Source of the DNA: Rubritepida sp.
Lineage (GTDB): Bacteria; Pseudomonadota; Alphaproteobacteria; Acetobacterales; Acetobacteraceae
Reading direction: 5' to 3'
NCBI GenBank assembly: GCA_014376425.1
Contig: JACMRO010000446.1
Coordinates: 1-5,453, forward strand
DNA length: 5,453 nt
Shown here: one piece after another, positions 1 through 5,453 of the stretch
How the letters are laid out: each line of letters opens with the position of its first letter
Numbering within the stretch: position 1 is the first letter of the stretch
Notes under the pieces: model-generated
The model's input: the letters and a program-made list of their open reading frames with translations, nothing else
The model's database searches: none
What the model was told of the DNA's origin: nothing
Translations under genes and position numbers: made by a program

Positions 1-611
1 CCGGCGAAGGATTGTTCGCGGTAGTTGATCGCCGCGATGGCGCCCAGGCGCAGGCACTCGGCGCATTTCTCCGCCGAGCCCGCGGTGGCGATCACCTTGG
101 CGCCCAGGGCAGTCGCCAGCATGATGGCGGTGGTGCCGATTCCCGACGTGCCGCCATGCACGAGAGCCGTCTCCCCCGCCACCAGCCGGCCATGGCCGAA
201 CAGGTTGGCCCAGACGGTGAAGAACGTCTCGGGCAGGGCTGCGGCCCGCACCGCGTCATAGCCCGCAGGCCAGGGCAGGCACTGGGTGGCCGGCGCGGTG
301 CAATATTCCGCATAGGCGCCGCCATTGGTCAGTGCGCAGACCCGATCGCCGACCTTCCAGGGTGCGGCGTCGGGGCCCACCTGCACCACCTCTCCCGCGC
401 ATTCCAGGCCCAGGATCGCACTGGCGCCGGGCGGCGGCGGATAGGAGCCCTGGCGCTGCGCCACATCGGGTCGATTGACGCCGACCGCGTGGACGCGAAT
501 CAACACCTCATCAGGCCGGGGCAGCGGCAGCGGGCCGATGGCCAGTTGCATCACCTCGGGCCCGCCGCCGGCGCCGTGGGCGATGAAGCGCATTTCTGCG
601 GGGAATGGCAT
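1..611 (-). CDS. NAD(P)H:quinone oxidoreductase, PIG3 type (3' end outside window)
   Basis: This is a medium-chain dehydrogenase/reductase of the zinc-independent quinone oxidoreductase branch, a cytoplasmic enzyme that reduces quinones with NAD(P)H. I translated it by hand from 611 down to the left edge: 203 codons with no stop, about 60% of the usual 320-335 residues. The N-terminal GroES-like domain shows GVNRPDVAQRQGSYPPPPG (residues 44-62), then GLECAGEVV and KVGDRV. The segment ALPETFFTVWANLF (125-138), which is typical of PIG3-like members, precedes the nucleotide-binding motif HGGTSGIGTTA (152-162) and the ATAGSAEKC segment (175-183). The Cys/His set that binds catalytic zinc in true alcohol dehydrogenases is not evident. 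The ATG at 611 is preferred over the ATG at 593 because AGGAG lies six bases upstream of it. The gene diverges from the binding-protein gene to its right. The family is clear, but the in vivo substrate is unknown. Confidence 0.92.
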   Translation of the reverse strand, partial: MPFPAEMRFIAHGAGGGPEVMQLAIGPLPLPRPDEVLIRVHAVGVNRPDVAQRQGSYPPPPGASAILGLECAGEVVQVGPDAAPWKVGDRVCALTNGGAYAEYCTAPATQCLPWPAGYDAVRAAALPETFFTVWANLFGHGRLVAGETALVHGGTSGIGTTAIMLATALGAKVIATAGSAEKCAECLRLGAIAAINYREQSFA

Positions 612-617
612 GGCGGG

Positions 618-622
618 CTCCT
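618..622 (-). promoter_or_regulatory. Shine-Dalgarno site of the quinone oxidoreductase
   Basis: AGGAG on the minus strand lies six bases upstream of the ATG at 611. It selects this start over the in-frame ATG six codons downstream (593). Confidence 0.7.
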
Positions 623-665
623 GCGGTGTGATGGCCAAGTGGCCCGCGGCGGGCGGCAGCGTCAA

Positions 666-701
666 GCGCAAGGGGGGAGCGCAGGGGGAAGCGCAGGGGG
701 G
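666..701 (+). repeat. Three-copy G-rich tandem repeat in the divergent intergenic region
   Basis: Three imperfect copies of GCGCA(A) followed by five or six G begin at 666, 679 and 691, so the periods are 13 and 12 bases, slightly over one helical turn. The G runs are 672-677, 684-688 and 696-701. The block lies between the divergent starts at 611 and 741, where promoters for both genes must sit. The last run could also act as a Shine-Dalgarno-like sequence for a possible GTG start at 708. Its function is unknown. It could be a protein-binding array, a G-rich secondary structure, or slippage-prone DNA. Confidence 0.7.
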
Positions 702-740
702 CTTGCGGTGTTGCGCGCTGGCGGAAAAGATGCCGCCATC

Positions 741-1865
741 TTGCCCACGCATTCCCTGCCACGCCGACGCCTCGGCCTCGGCCTGCCCCTGCTCGCCCTG
801 CCCCGCCTGGTGCGCGCGCAGGCGGCCGAGCTGCGCCTGCTCGCCTTGCTGCCACTGACCGGTGCGCTGGCGGTGCTGGGGGACGAAACCTGCCGTGGGC
901 TGGAGCTGGCTGCCGAGGAACGCGAGGGCACGCCGCGCTTCCGGGTGCTGCGGCACGACGCGCCGGACGCCGCGGCCGGGGTGGCAGAGCTGCGCCGGAT
1001 CGCCGCGGGGCCGGACCGCCCGGCGGCGGTGTTCGGTAGCGTCTCCTCCGCCATCGCCATGGCCGTCATCCCCGCCGCCGAGGCGCTGGGCCTGCCCTTC
1101 TTCGAACTGGGCGCGGTGGCCGACGGCATCGGCGGCCGCACTGCCTGGCGGCTGGGACCGCAGGCCCAGCAATACGGCGCGGTGGCGGCCGGGGTGTTGA
1201 CCCGGCAGGTGCCAGTCCTGCTCTCCCTGCCGGTCGAGGCACTGCGCGTCGCCATTCTGGGCGGCGGCGGCGCCTCGGCCGATGCGATCTGCGACGCGGC
1301 GGAGGCCGCGCTTATCGCCGCCGGCGTGGCGGTCGCGGTGCGCTTCGCCGCGCCGGCCACCGAAATGGGCCATGCCGTGCAGCGGCTGCGCAGTGCCGGG
1401 GCGGAGCTGGTGCTGCATTCGGGCAATGAGACAGACATCGCCGCGCTGTTCCGCGCCTTCCGCGAGGAGAGCTGGTACCCCCGGCTGGTACTAGGCGCGG
1501 GCGGTGGGCATGCGGTGCTGGATACCGCCAGGGCCGCCGGCGCCGGCCATGACGGCACGCTGGTGGTGGATGTGCCGCCGGTGCCGCCGGCCGCCCCCTT
1601 CACCGATGCCTATCGCCGCCGTTACGGGGCGCCGCCGCGCTCGGGCCACTCGGTCGCCGCCTACAGCCTGGCGCGCCCGGTGCTGGATGCGCTGCGGGCG
1701 GCGGACCCGCGCTCGGCTCTGGCGATGGTCGATCTGCCGGAGGGCACCCTGGCCAATGGGTGGGGCCTGCGCTTCGATGCGCGCCTGCAGAACCTGCGCG
1801 CGCCCCCGGTGCTGTCGCGGTGGGAAAACGGCGCGCTGACCGCCGTGGCCAGCGCGATCCGCTAG
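741..1865 (+). CDS. ABC transporter periplasmic substrate-binding protein (LivK-like)
   Basis: This is probably the periplasmic receptor of an ABC importer of the branched-chain amino acid/amide type (type I periplasmic-binding fold). The chosen TTG start gives 374 residues. It begins with an export signal: basic MPTHSLPRRR, hydrophobic LGLGLPLLALPRLV, and a likely cleavage after AQA near residue 28. The consecutive arginines before the hydrophobic core could also be read as a Tat signal. The mature protein opens with LLALLPLTGALAVLGDE, the usual first strand and loop of this family. GSVSSAIAMAVIPAAEALGLP follows, and a C-terminal GWGLRFDARLQNLRAPPVL matches the ending common in the family. 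The start is uncertain: an in-frame GTG at 708 has AGGGGGG six bases upstream and would add 11 residues, while the TTG has only a weak GGAAAAGA upstream. The frame is also open leftwards to position 12, but that part lies antisense to the quinone oxidoreductase. No permease or ATPase for it is in the window, so the ligand cannot be named. Confidence 0.85.
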   Translation: MPTHSLPRRRLGLGLPLLALPRLVRAQAAELRLLALLPLTGALAVLGDETCRGLELAAEEREGTPRFRVLRHDAPDAAAGVAELRRIAAGPDRPAAVFGSVSSAIAMAVIPAAEALGLPFFELGAVADGIGGRTAWRLGPQAQQYGAVAAGVLTRQVPVLLSLPVEALRVAILGGGGASADAICDAAEAALIAAGVAVAVRFAAPATEMGHAVQRLRSAGAELVLHSGNETDIAALFRAFREESWYPRLVLGAGGGHAVLDTARAAGAGHDGTLVVDVPPVPPAAPFTDAYRRRYGAPPRSGHSVAAYSLARPVLDALRAADPRSALAMVDLPEGTLANGWGLRFDARLQNLRAPPVLSRWENGALTAVASAIR

Positions 1866-1878
1866 GCGGGGGCTGGGG

Positions 1879-2850
1879 TCAATCGGCGCGGATGCCGGCG
1901 GCGCGGATGATCGGCTCCCACTTCGCCATCTCGCGGGCCAGGAAGGCGGTGGCGCTGGCCGGGGTGCTGCCGGGCACCACCTCCATCGCCATCTCGGTCA
2001 GCCGCGCGGAAAGGGCGGTGACGGCGCGGGTGACCGAGGCGTGGACCGCCCCGATGATGGGCGCGGGCGTTCCGGCGGGCGCCATCACCATGTGCCAGGT
2101 GTAGGCCTCGTAGCCCGGCACGCCGCCCTCGATGAAGGTGGGGAGCTGCGGCGCCAGGGGGCTGCGGGCGACGGTGGAAATGGCCAGCGGCCGCAACGCG
2201 CCACGGCCGATCTGCCCCAGTGCGCCGGCGGCGACCTCGATGATCATCGGGATGCGGCCGGCCAGGATGTCGGGGTAGGCGGCCGAGCTGCCGCGGAAGG
2301 CGATGTGGTTCATCCGCAAGGGGGAGCCGGGGCCGCCGGCCATGTGCAGGTACAGCTCGCTGGCCAGGTGCACGGCGCCGCCATTGCCGGAGCTGGCATA
2401 GTCGTAACGGCCGGGGTTGGCGCGGATCAGCGCGGTGAATTCTGCCAGGGTGCGGGCGGGGAAGTCGTTGTTGACCAGCATGATCATCGGCACCTGGCCG
2501 ACCAGGGCGATAGGCTGGAAGTCGGCTACCGGGTCGAACGGCAGGCGGTCGAACATCGCCCGCGTCACCGCGTGGCCGACGGTGGTGTAGAGCAGCGTCA
2601 GGCCATCGCGCGGCGCCTTGGCCACCATGTCGGTGCCGACGACGACGCCGGAGCCGGTGCGATTCTCGACGATGATGCGTTGCGAGAGGTTGCGCGACAT
2701 CTCATCGGCCAGCAGACGGGCGGGCACGTCGGTCGGCCCGCCGGCAGCGAAGGGGACGACGAGGCGGACGGGCTGCGAAGGCCAATCGGACTGCGCCTGC
2801 GCGGCGAGGGGGAGGGCGGCGGCGGCGGCCAGCAGGGCGCGGGGGTTCAT
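1879..2850 (-). CDS. Bug/TctC-family tripartite tricarboxylate transporter substrate-binding protein
   Basis: This is a periplasmic receptor of the Bug (TctC) family, which captures carboxylates and other small ligands, classically for TctA/TctB membrane partners. It has 323 residues, normal for the family. A short signal peptide (MNPRALLAAAAALPLAAQAQ, predicted cut after AQA at residue 19) leads into WPSQPVRLVVPFAAGGPTD, the hallmark N-terminal strand and ligand-binding loop. The motif VENRTGSG, then VAKAPRDGLTLLYTT, follows. DYASSGNGGAVHLASELY and HIAFRGSSAAYPDILAGRI represent the second lobe. The ATG at 2850 is chosen over an in-frame ATG at 2868 because GGGAGA lies five bases upstream and because the signal peptide then starts at residue 1. 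No tctA or tctB gene is nearby, which is common because many members of this family are encoded alone. It converges with the preceding gene, with a 13-base gap. The ligand is unknown. Confidence 0.93.
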   Translation of the reverse strand: MNPRALLAAAAALPLAAQAQSDWPSQPVRLVVPFAAGGPTDVPARLLADEMSRNLSQRIIVENRTGSGVVVGTDMVAKAPRDGLTLLYTTVGHAVTRAMFDRLPFDPVADFQPIALVGQVPMIMLVNNDFPARTLAEFTALIRANPGRYDYASSGNGGAVHLASELYLHMAGGPGSPLRMNHIAFRGSSAAYPDILAGRIPMIIEVAAGALGQIGRGALRPLAISTVARSPLAPQLPTFIEGGVPGYEAYTWHMVMAPAGTPAPIIGAVHASVTRAVTALSARLTEMAMEVVPGSTPASATAFLAREMAKWEPIIRAAGIRAD

Positions 2851-2855
2851 AGATG

Positions 2856-2861
2856 TCTCCC
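2856..2861 (-). promoter_or_regulatory. Shine-Dalgarno site of the Bug-family gene
   Basis: GGGAGA on the minus strand lies five bases before the ATG at 2850. It decides against the upstream in-frame ATG at 2868, which has no comparable site. Confidence 0.65.
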
Positions 2862-2960
2862 GTGTCATTTGCGGAGAGGATGCTGGTGCGCGGCCAGACG
2901 GGCAAGCGGGGTGTTTTCACCGGCTGGTAGGGAATGCCGGCGATGATGTCGGCTTGTGGC

Positions 2961-2966
2961 AGGAGG
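2961..2966 (+). promoter_or_regulatory. Shine-Dalgarno site of the unrecognised gene
   Basis: A perfect AGGAGG lies ten bases before the ATG at 2977. The GTG at 2968 is in the same frame but only one base away from the site, and the GTG at 2956 lies before it, so ATG 2977 is the best start. Confidence 0.6.
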
Positions 2967-2976
2967 CGTGGCATCG

Positions 2977-3531
2977 ATGGCATTGGGCATCACATCGCTC
3001 TCGACGCAGATGCGCGAGGGGTGGGGGAACGACCTGACGGGCTTGGCGGTGCGCGCTGGGCAGGTGCGAGCGGGGGTGGCGCCGGCGGCGGCGAAGGGTG
3101 CGCCGCTGGCGGCGGTGACGATCGACGCTAGCACTAAAGCGCTGGCGGATGCGGTGGCTGAGGTGCAGCGGCGGGAGGTACCAGCTGATCCAACCAAGGC
3201 GGATCGGTTGGCTGGATTGGAAGACCGCCGAATGGTCGCAGAAATCATGGAGGGCAATATCGACAGTCAAAGAAGGAACGACAATAACACTCGGGAGATC
3301 GTCAAGCGTTTTGATGAAACTGGAGAGGTTTGGGAAATTCGTGGTGGCGAACTAAAATTGGCGCCGGAAAACCGAAAATATCTCAAGTCGGGAAGCGACC
3401 AGGAGTATATGGACCATCTGCGAGCTAGAATTCCCCGCATGGATGACAGCCTTCAAACAATGATCGATGCCTTCAAAGGTTGGAGGGACGAGTTTGAGAA
3501 ATCACGACGCGATATTATCGAGGGCAGGTAA
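2977..3531 (+). CDS. Hypothetical protein, 184 residues, with an internal composition break
   Basis: I do not recognise this protein. From the ATG at 2977 it has 184 residues, with no signal peptide, no membrane segment and no cysteine. Residues 1-70 are rich in Ala, Gly and Val. Residues 70-184 are charged and probably helical, with clusters such as EDRRMVAEIMEG, GEVWEIRGGELKLAPENRKYL (110s-130s) and a basic/acidic tail ending in RDIIEGR. Base composition changes sharply inside the gene: 50 of 60 bases are G or C at 3061-3120, against 84 of 180 at 3241-3420. An internal in-frame ATG at 3232, preceded by GGAAG at a spacing of eight, could start a 99-residue product covering only the AT-richer half. 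The gene converges on the RTX gene and shares a hairpin with it. The strong Shine-Dalgarno site and the uninterrupted frame across the composition change support real coding. No function can be assigned. Confidence 0.65.
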   Translation: MALGITSLSTQMREGWGNDLTGLAVRAGQVRAGVAPAAAKGAPLAAVTIDASTKALADAVAEVQRREVPADPTKADRLAGLEDRRMVAEIMEGNIDSQRRNDNNTREIVKRFDETGEVWEIRGGELKLAPENRKYLKSGSDQEYMDHLRARIPRMDDSLQTMIDAFKGWRDEFEKSRRDIIEGR

Positions 3532-3562
3532 GGAGGCCGGTTGGAACTAACTGCCGGCCTCC
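3532..3562. terminator. Shared hairpin between convergent genes
   Basis: A perfect 9-bp inverted repeat, GGAGGCCGG (3532-3540) and CCGGCCTCC (3554-3562), with a 13-base loop starts immediately after the TAA stop at 3529-3531. It ends seven bases before the last base of the opposing RTX stop codon at 3570. Its position between two convergent stops fits a bidirectional terminator. There is no clear T tract on either strand, so an intrinsic-terminator role is likely but not certain. It may instead stabilise the 3' ends. Confidence 0.65.
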
Positions 3563-3569
3563 ATAAGAG

Positions 3570-4517
3570 CTACAAGTCGAAATCGGTCGAGAACAAAGTC
3601 TGCACGCCCACAATCTTTACGACGAGGTCGGCCACTCCATCCCCCGTATCCAGCTCGATGTAGGTATCGAAGCCATCATCGTACCAACGAACTTCGGCAG
3701 CGCCGGTCCCAGTGAACGCCAACAATCCGAGGAAATTAAAGCCTTGGTCGCCCGGCGTTAAGGGGTCTGCGTCGATGGGCTTAAAGCTAATCACATCCGT
3801 GTCCGGTTGTGAGAAATCGATGACGAGATCTGGCATCGCCGGATCGCTCGTGCCGAGGATGAAGACGAAGGTATCTTTGCCAGCGTTCCCCCACATCGTG
3901 TCTGTGCCAGCTCCACCAACAATGGTGTCGACACCGTTGCCGCCATAAATCGTGTCATTACCCTCGTCGCCACGCAGATAATCGTCTCCCGTACCGCTGG
4001 TCGCGCTGACGTCGCCATAAACGACATCATTGCCCGCCCCCGCGGCGACGTAGTCATTGCCGGCATCACCTTGGACGAGATCGTTTCCCGCTTCGCCGTA
4101 AAGGCTGTCGGCGCTATCCCCGCCGTACAGCGTGTCGTTCTCGGTTCCGCCCCAGAGCGTGTCCAGACCCAAGCCACCTTGCAGAAGGTCATCCCCGTTA
4201 TCGCCGAACAGCGTGTCGTCGCCGCTGCCGCCGTCCAGCGTGTCGAGGCCGCTGCCACCATAGAGTGAGTCGTTCCCAATCCCTCCCAGCAGACTGTCGT
4301 TGCCAACATCGCCGTAAAGCCGGTCATTGCCATCGTCGCCATTCAGTGTGTCGTTACCCGAGCCGCCATCGAGCAAGTCGCTGCCGGCCCCGCCAAACAT
4401 CAGGTCGTTTCCACCAAACCCGTACATCGTGTCGTTGCCGCCAAGGCCGTTCATGGTGTCGGCCAACCCGCTCCCGTTCCGGGTGTCGTTGCCGTTCGTT
4501 CCAGTCCAGGTAGACAT
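3570..4517 (-). CDS. RTX calcium-binding protein with serralysin-type C-terminal domain
   Basis: This is a 315-residue protein made almost entirely of RTX repeats, which bind calcium and fold as a parallel beta-roll outside the cell. Repeats of the form GGxGxDxLx start at about residue 5. Their aspartates fall at exact nine-residue steps from 11 to 164 (18 repeats), then after a six-residue insertion at 179, 188, 197, 206 and 215, making 23 in all. From DTFVF (residue 215 on) a C-terminal domain follows, with VIDFSQPDTDVISF and later AFTGTGAAEVRWYDD, DTGDGVADLVVKIVG and a final FDL. It resembles the C-terminal domain of serralysin-type M10 peptidases, which carries the type I secretion signal. 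There is no N-terminal signal peptide and no catalytic zinc motif (HExxH), so it is not itself a protease. GGAGGG lies nine bases before the ATG at 4517. Export by an ABC/MFP/TolC-type system is inferred, and none is encoded here. It could be a surface, adhesion or biofilm protein. Its composition (about 58-63% G+C in sampled lines) is lower than in the flanking transport genes. Confidence 0.93.
   Translation of the reverse strand: MSTWTGTNGNDTRNGSGLADTMNGLGGNDTMYGFGGNDLMFGGAGSDLLDGGSGNDTLNGDDGNDRLYGDVGNDSLLGGIGNDSLYGGSGLDTLDGGSGDDTLFGDNGDDLLQGGLGLDTLWGGTENDTLYGGDSADSLYGEAGNDLVQGDAGNDYVAAGAGNDVVYGDVSATSGTGDDYLRGDEGNDTIYGGNGVDTIVGGAGTDTMWGNAGKDTFVFILGTSDPAMPDLVIDFSQPDTDVISFKPIDADPLTPGDQGFNFLGLLAFTGTGAAEVRWYDDGFDTYIELDTGDGVADLVVKIVGVQTLFSTDFDL
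3873..4505 (-). repeat. 27-bp periodic coding repeat array (RTX nonapeptides)
   Basis: The 23 nonapeptides of the RTX gene give a degenerate 27-bp period in the DNA. Recurrent plus-strand words such as GTGTCGTT and GCCGCC mark the units. The periodicity is exact for 18 units and is then broken by 18 extra bases between the units centred on residues 164 and 179. Arrays of this kind can expand or contract by recombination. Confidence 0.85.
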
Positions 4518-4526
4518 TGGTGCGAT

Positions 4527-4542
4527 CCCTCCGTGTTGGAGG
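4527..4542 (-). promoter_or_regulatory. Possible Shine-Dalgarno-sequestering hairpin of the RTX gene
   Basis: On the minus strand CCTCC (4542-4538), the loop AACAC, and GGAGG (4532-4528) form a perfect 5-bp stem. Its 3' arm is the Shine-Dalgarno sequence itself (GGAGGG, 4532-4527). The fold would block ribosome access. Competing upstream pairings exist: GGTCT (4566-4562) with AGACC (4545-4541), and GGAG (4555-4552) with CTCC (4541-4538). Both use bases of the same CCTCC arm and would free the site. The stems are seen in the sequence; the regulatory role is inference. Confidence 0.45.
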
Positions 4543-4572
4543 TCTCAGATACTCCGGAGGCAGACCGGGCTG

Positions 4573-4578
4573 AGTATA
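4573..4578 (-). promoter_or_regulatory. Candidate -10 element for the RTX gene
   Basis: TATACT on the minus strand lies 55 bases upstream of the RTX ATG, in a locally AT-rich stretch between the ABC ATPase stop and the RTX start. No convincing -35 hexamer is seen 16-18 bases upstream. The RTX gene might also be read by transcription continuing from the ATPase gene, whose stop ends 77 bases before the RTX start. Confidence 0.3.
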
Positions 4579-4594
4579 CATTACCGTTTGTTCA

Positions 4595-5453
4595 TCATCC
4601 TGCCAGCCGCTTGCCGCTGGCACCATCGAACAGATGCAGGCTCTCCAACGGAAGGATGACCGGAAGCGCGCCTTCATGGGTCACCTCGCCCGGCATGCGG
4701 GCCGTCAACGCCGTGCCATCGGGCAGGCGGCCATGCACCACCGTCTCGCTGCCCAGCGGCTCCAGCAGCTCGATCTGCAAGGTCAGGCCACCCTGCCCCG
4801 GCAGCAGGTGCTCGGGCCGGATGCCCAGCGTAAGCTTCGTCCCATCCGGCAGCCCCGCCGCCCCCGGCAGCGGCAGCAGCAGCCCCTGGTCCAGCCGCAC
4901 GGCGCCATTCTCCACCGTCGCGGCCAGCAGATTCATCGACGGGCTGCCGATGAAGCTGGCGACATAGGTGTCCGCGGGGCGGGACCAGATTTCCATCGGC
5001 GGGCCGACCTGCGCGGCGTGCCCCTGGTGCATCACCACCAGCCGGTCGCCCAGGGTCATCGCCTCCACCTGGTCATGGGTGACGAACAGGCTGGTGACGC
5101 CCAGGCGGCGTTGCAGTCGCTTGATCTCGGCGCGCATCTGCACCCGCAGCTTGGCGTCGAGGTTCGACAACGGCTCGTCGAACAGGAAGAGTTTTGGCTC
5201 GCGCACGATGGCGCGGCCCATGGCGACCCGCTGCCGCTGACCGCCGGAAAGCTCGCGCGGCCGGCGTTCCAGCAGCGCGCCGATGCCCAGCAGCCCGGCC
5301 GCGTCATCGACGCGCTTGCGGATTTCGGGTGCGGCCATGCGCCGGATTTTCAACCCATAGGCCATGTTCTGGAACACGGTCATATGCGGGTAGAGCGCGT
5401 AGTTCTGGAACACCATGGCGACGTCGCGCTGCGCCGGGTCCAGCGCCGTCACG
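4595..5453 (-). CDS. ugpC: ABC transporter ATP-binding protein, UgpC/MalK type (5' end outside window)
   Basis: This is the cytoplasmic ATPase subunit of a carbohydrate importer of the CUT1 class. The closest motif match I recall is UgpC of the sn-glycerol-3-phosphate system (NYALYPHM and NMAYGLKIR). The window holds 285 codons before the stop; about 70 N-terminal residues, including the Walker A loop, lie beyond the right edge. The GTG at 5452 is very probably an internal valine codon, not the start. Counting from it, the Q-loop glutamine is residue 16, the signature LSGGQ is 68-72, Walker B LFLFDEP is 88-94 with Asp92 and Glu93, the D-loop SNLD is 96-99, and the H-loop histidine is 126. The C-terminal regulatory (TOBE/OB) domain follows, with LTLGIRPEHLL near residue 210. 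All visible catalytic motifs are intact. Such genes usually come last in binding-protein/permease/ATPase operons, which agrees with an unrelated RTX gene following it here. MalK-type paralogues are hard to separate, so the substrate is uncertain. Confidence 0.93.
   Translation of the reverse strand, partial: VTALDPAQRDVAMVFQNYALYPHMTVFQNMAYGLKIRRMAAPEIRKRVDDAAGLLGIGALLERRPRELSGGQRQRVAMGRAIVREPKLFLFDEPLSNLDAKLRVQMRAEIKRLQRRLGVTSLFVTHDQVEAMTLGDRLVVMHQGHAAQVGPPMEIWSRPADTYVASFIGSPSMNLLAATVENGAVRLDQGLLLPLPGAAGLPDGTKLTLGIRPEHLLPGQGGLTLQIELLEPLGSETVVHGRLPDGTALTARMPGEVTHEGALPVILPLESLHLFDGASGKRLAG

Noticed and set aside
12..740. Long plus-strand open frame continuing left from the LivK-like gene
   Set aside because: It lies antisense to the quinone oxidoreductase, whose translation matches a known family throughout. 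The leftward extension has no family features and is a by-product of few stop codons at high G+C.
662..1603. 313-codon minus-strand open frame across the LivK-like gene
   Set aside because: The translation is low-complexity Ala/Ser/Pro/Arg, typical of an antisense shadow, while the plus-strand frame has a signal peptide and family motifs.
1859..1869. CCGC-TAG-GCGG hairpin at the stop codon of the LivK-like gene, as a terminator
   Set aside because: A four-pair stem with a three-base loop and no T tract is too weak to call.
2910..2921. GGTG-TTTT-CACC small inverted repeat in the gap before the unrecognised gene
   Set aside because: The stem is only four base pairs. It may be chance, and no promoter elements could be placed convincingly around it.
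2041..2946. 301-codon plus-strand open frame across the Bug-family gene
   Set aside because: It is antisense to a clear Bug/TctC protein, and its His/Gly/Gln/Asp-rich translation looks like a shadow.
2702..2983. Minus-strand open frame through the gap upstream of the Bug gene, possibly a gene remnant
   Set aside because: The first 40 residues look fairly natural, but a stop lies just upstream. The frame runs out of phase into the Bug signal peptide and turns into Arg/Pro-rich sequence, and I recognise no family.
3873..4505. CRISPR array or noncoding tandem repeat
   Set aside because: The 27-bp periodicity is fully explained by RTX nonapeptide codons, and the units are degenerate at the DNA level with no unique spacers.
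3570..4517. Serralysin-type protease
   Set aside because: Only the RTX repeats and C-terminal domain are present. There is no HExxH zinc site and no room for a catalytic domain before the first repeat.

Overview
The window comes from a GC-rich proteobacterium. G+C is about 75% at 1681-1740 by hand count, and there are strongly G/C-biased third codon positions. Unlinked solute-binding proteins (one Bug/TctC type, one LivK-like) beside a UgpC-type ATPase and an RTX protein would suit an alphaproteobacterium such as a member of the Acetobacteraceae. That placement is inference from style and composition, not from a marker gene.

Left part (1-2850). A quinone oxidoreductase of the PIG3 type is on the minus strand and is cut by the left edge. 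It diverges from a plus-strand periplasmic binding protein of the branched-chain amino-acid/amide class. The 129 bp between them hold a three-copy G-rich tandem repeat. The binding-protein gene converges, with only 13 bp between stop codons, on a minus-strand Bug/TctC-family binding protein.

Middle part (2851-4594). A 126-bp gap is followed by a plus-strand gene for a 184-residue protein that I do not recognise. Its composition changes from about 83% G+C near the 5' end to about 47% in the 3' half. It converges on a minus-strand gene for a 315-residue RTX protein, and the two stops are separated by a perfect 9-bp inverted repeat that probably serves as a shared terminator. The RTX protein has 23 calcium-binding nonapeptide repeats followed by a serralysin-type C-terminal domain, so it is probably exported by a type I secretion system encoded elsewhere. 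Its mRNA leader can fold so that the Shine-Dalgarno sequence is paired. This block is less GC-rich than the rest and looks like accessory DNA.

Right part (4595-5453). The C-terminal 80% of a UgpC/MalK-type sugar-transporter ATPase is on the minus strand and is cut by the right edge. It lies directly upstream of the RTX gene on the same strand.

The genes do not form one pathway. Three belong to nutrient-uptake systems whose permeases are not in the window. The most unusual material is the pair of the unrecognised gene and the RTX gene. I see no complete novel system, no RNA gene, no CRISPR array and no transposase.
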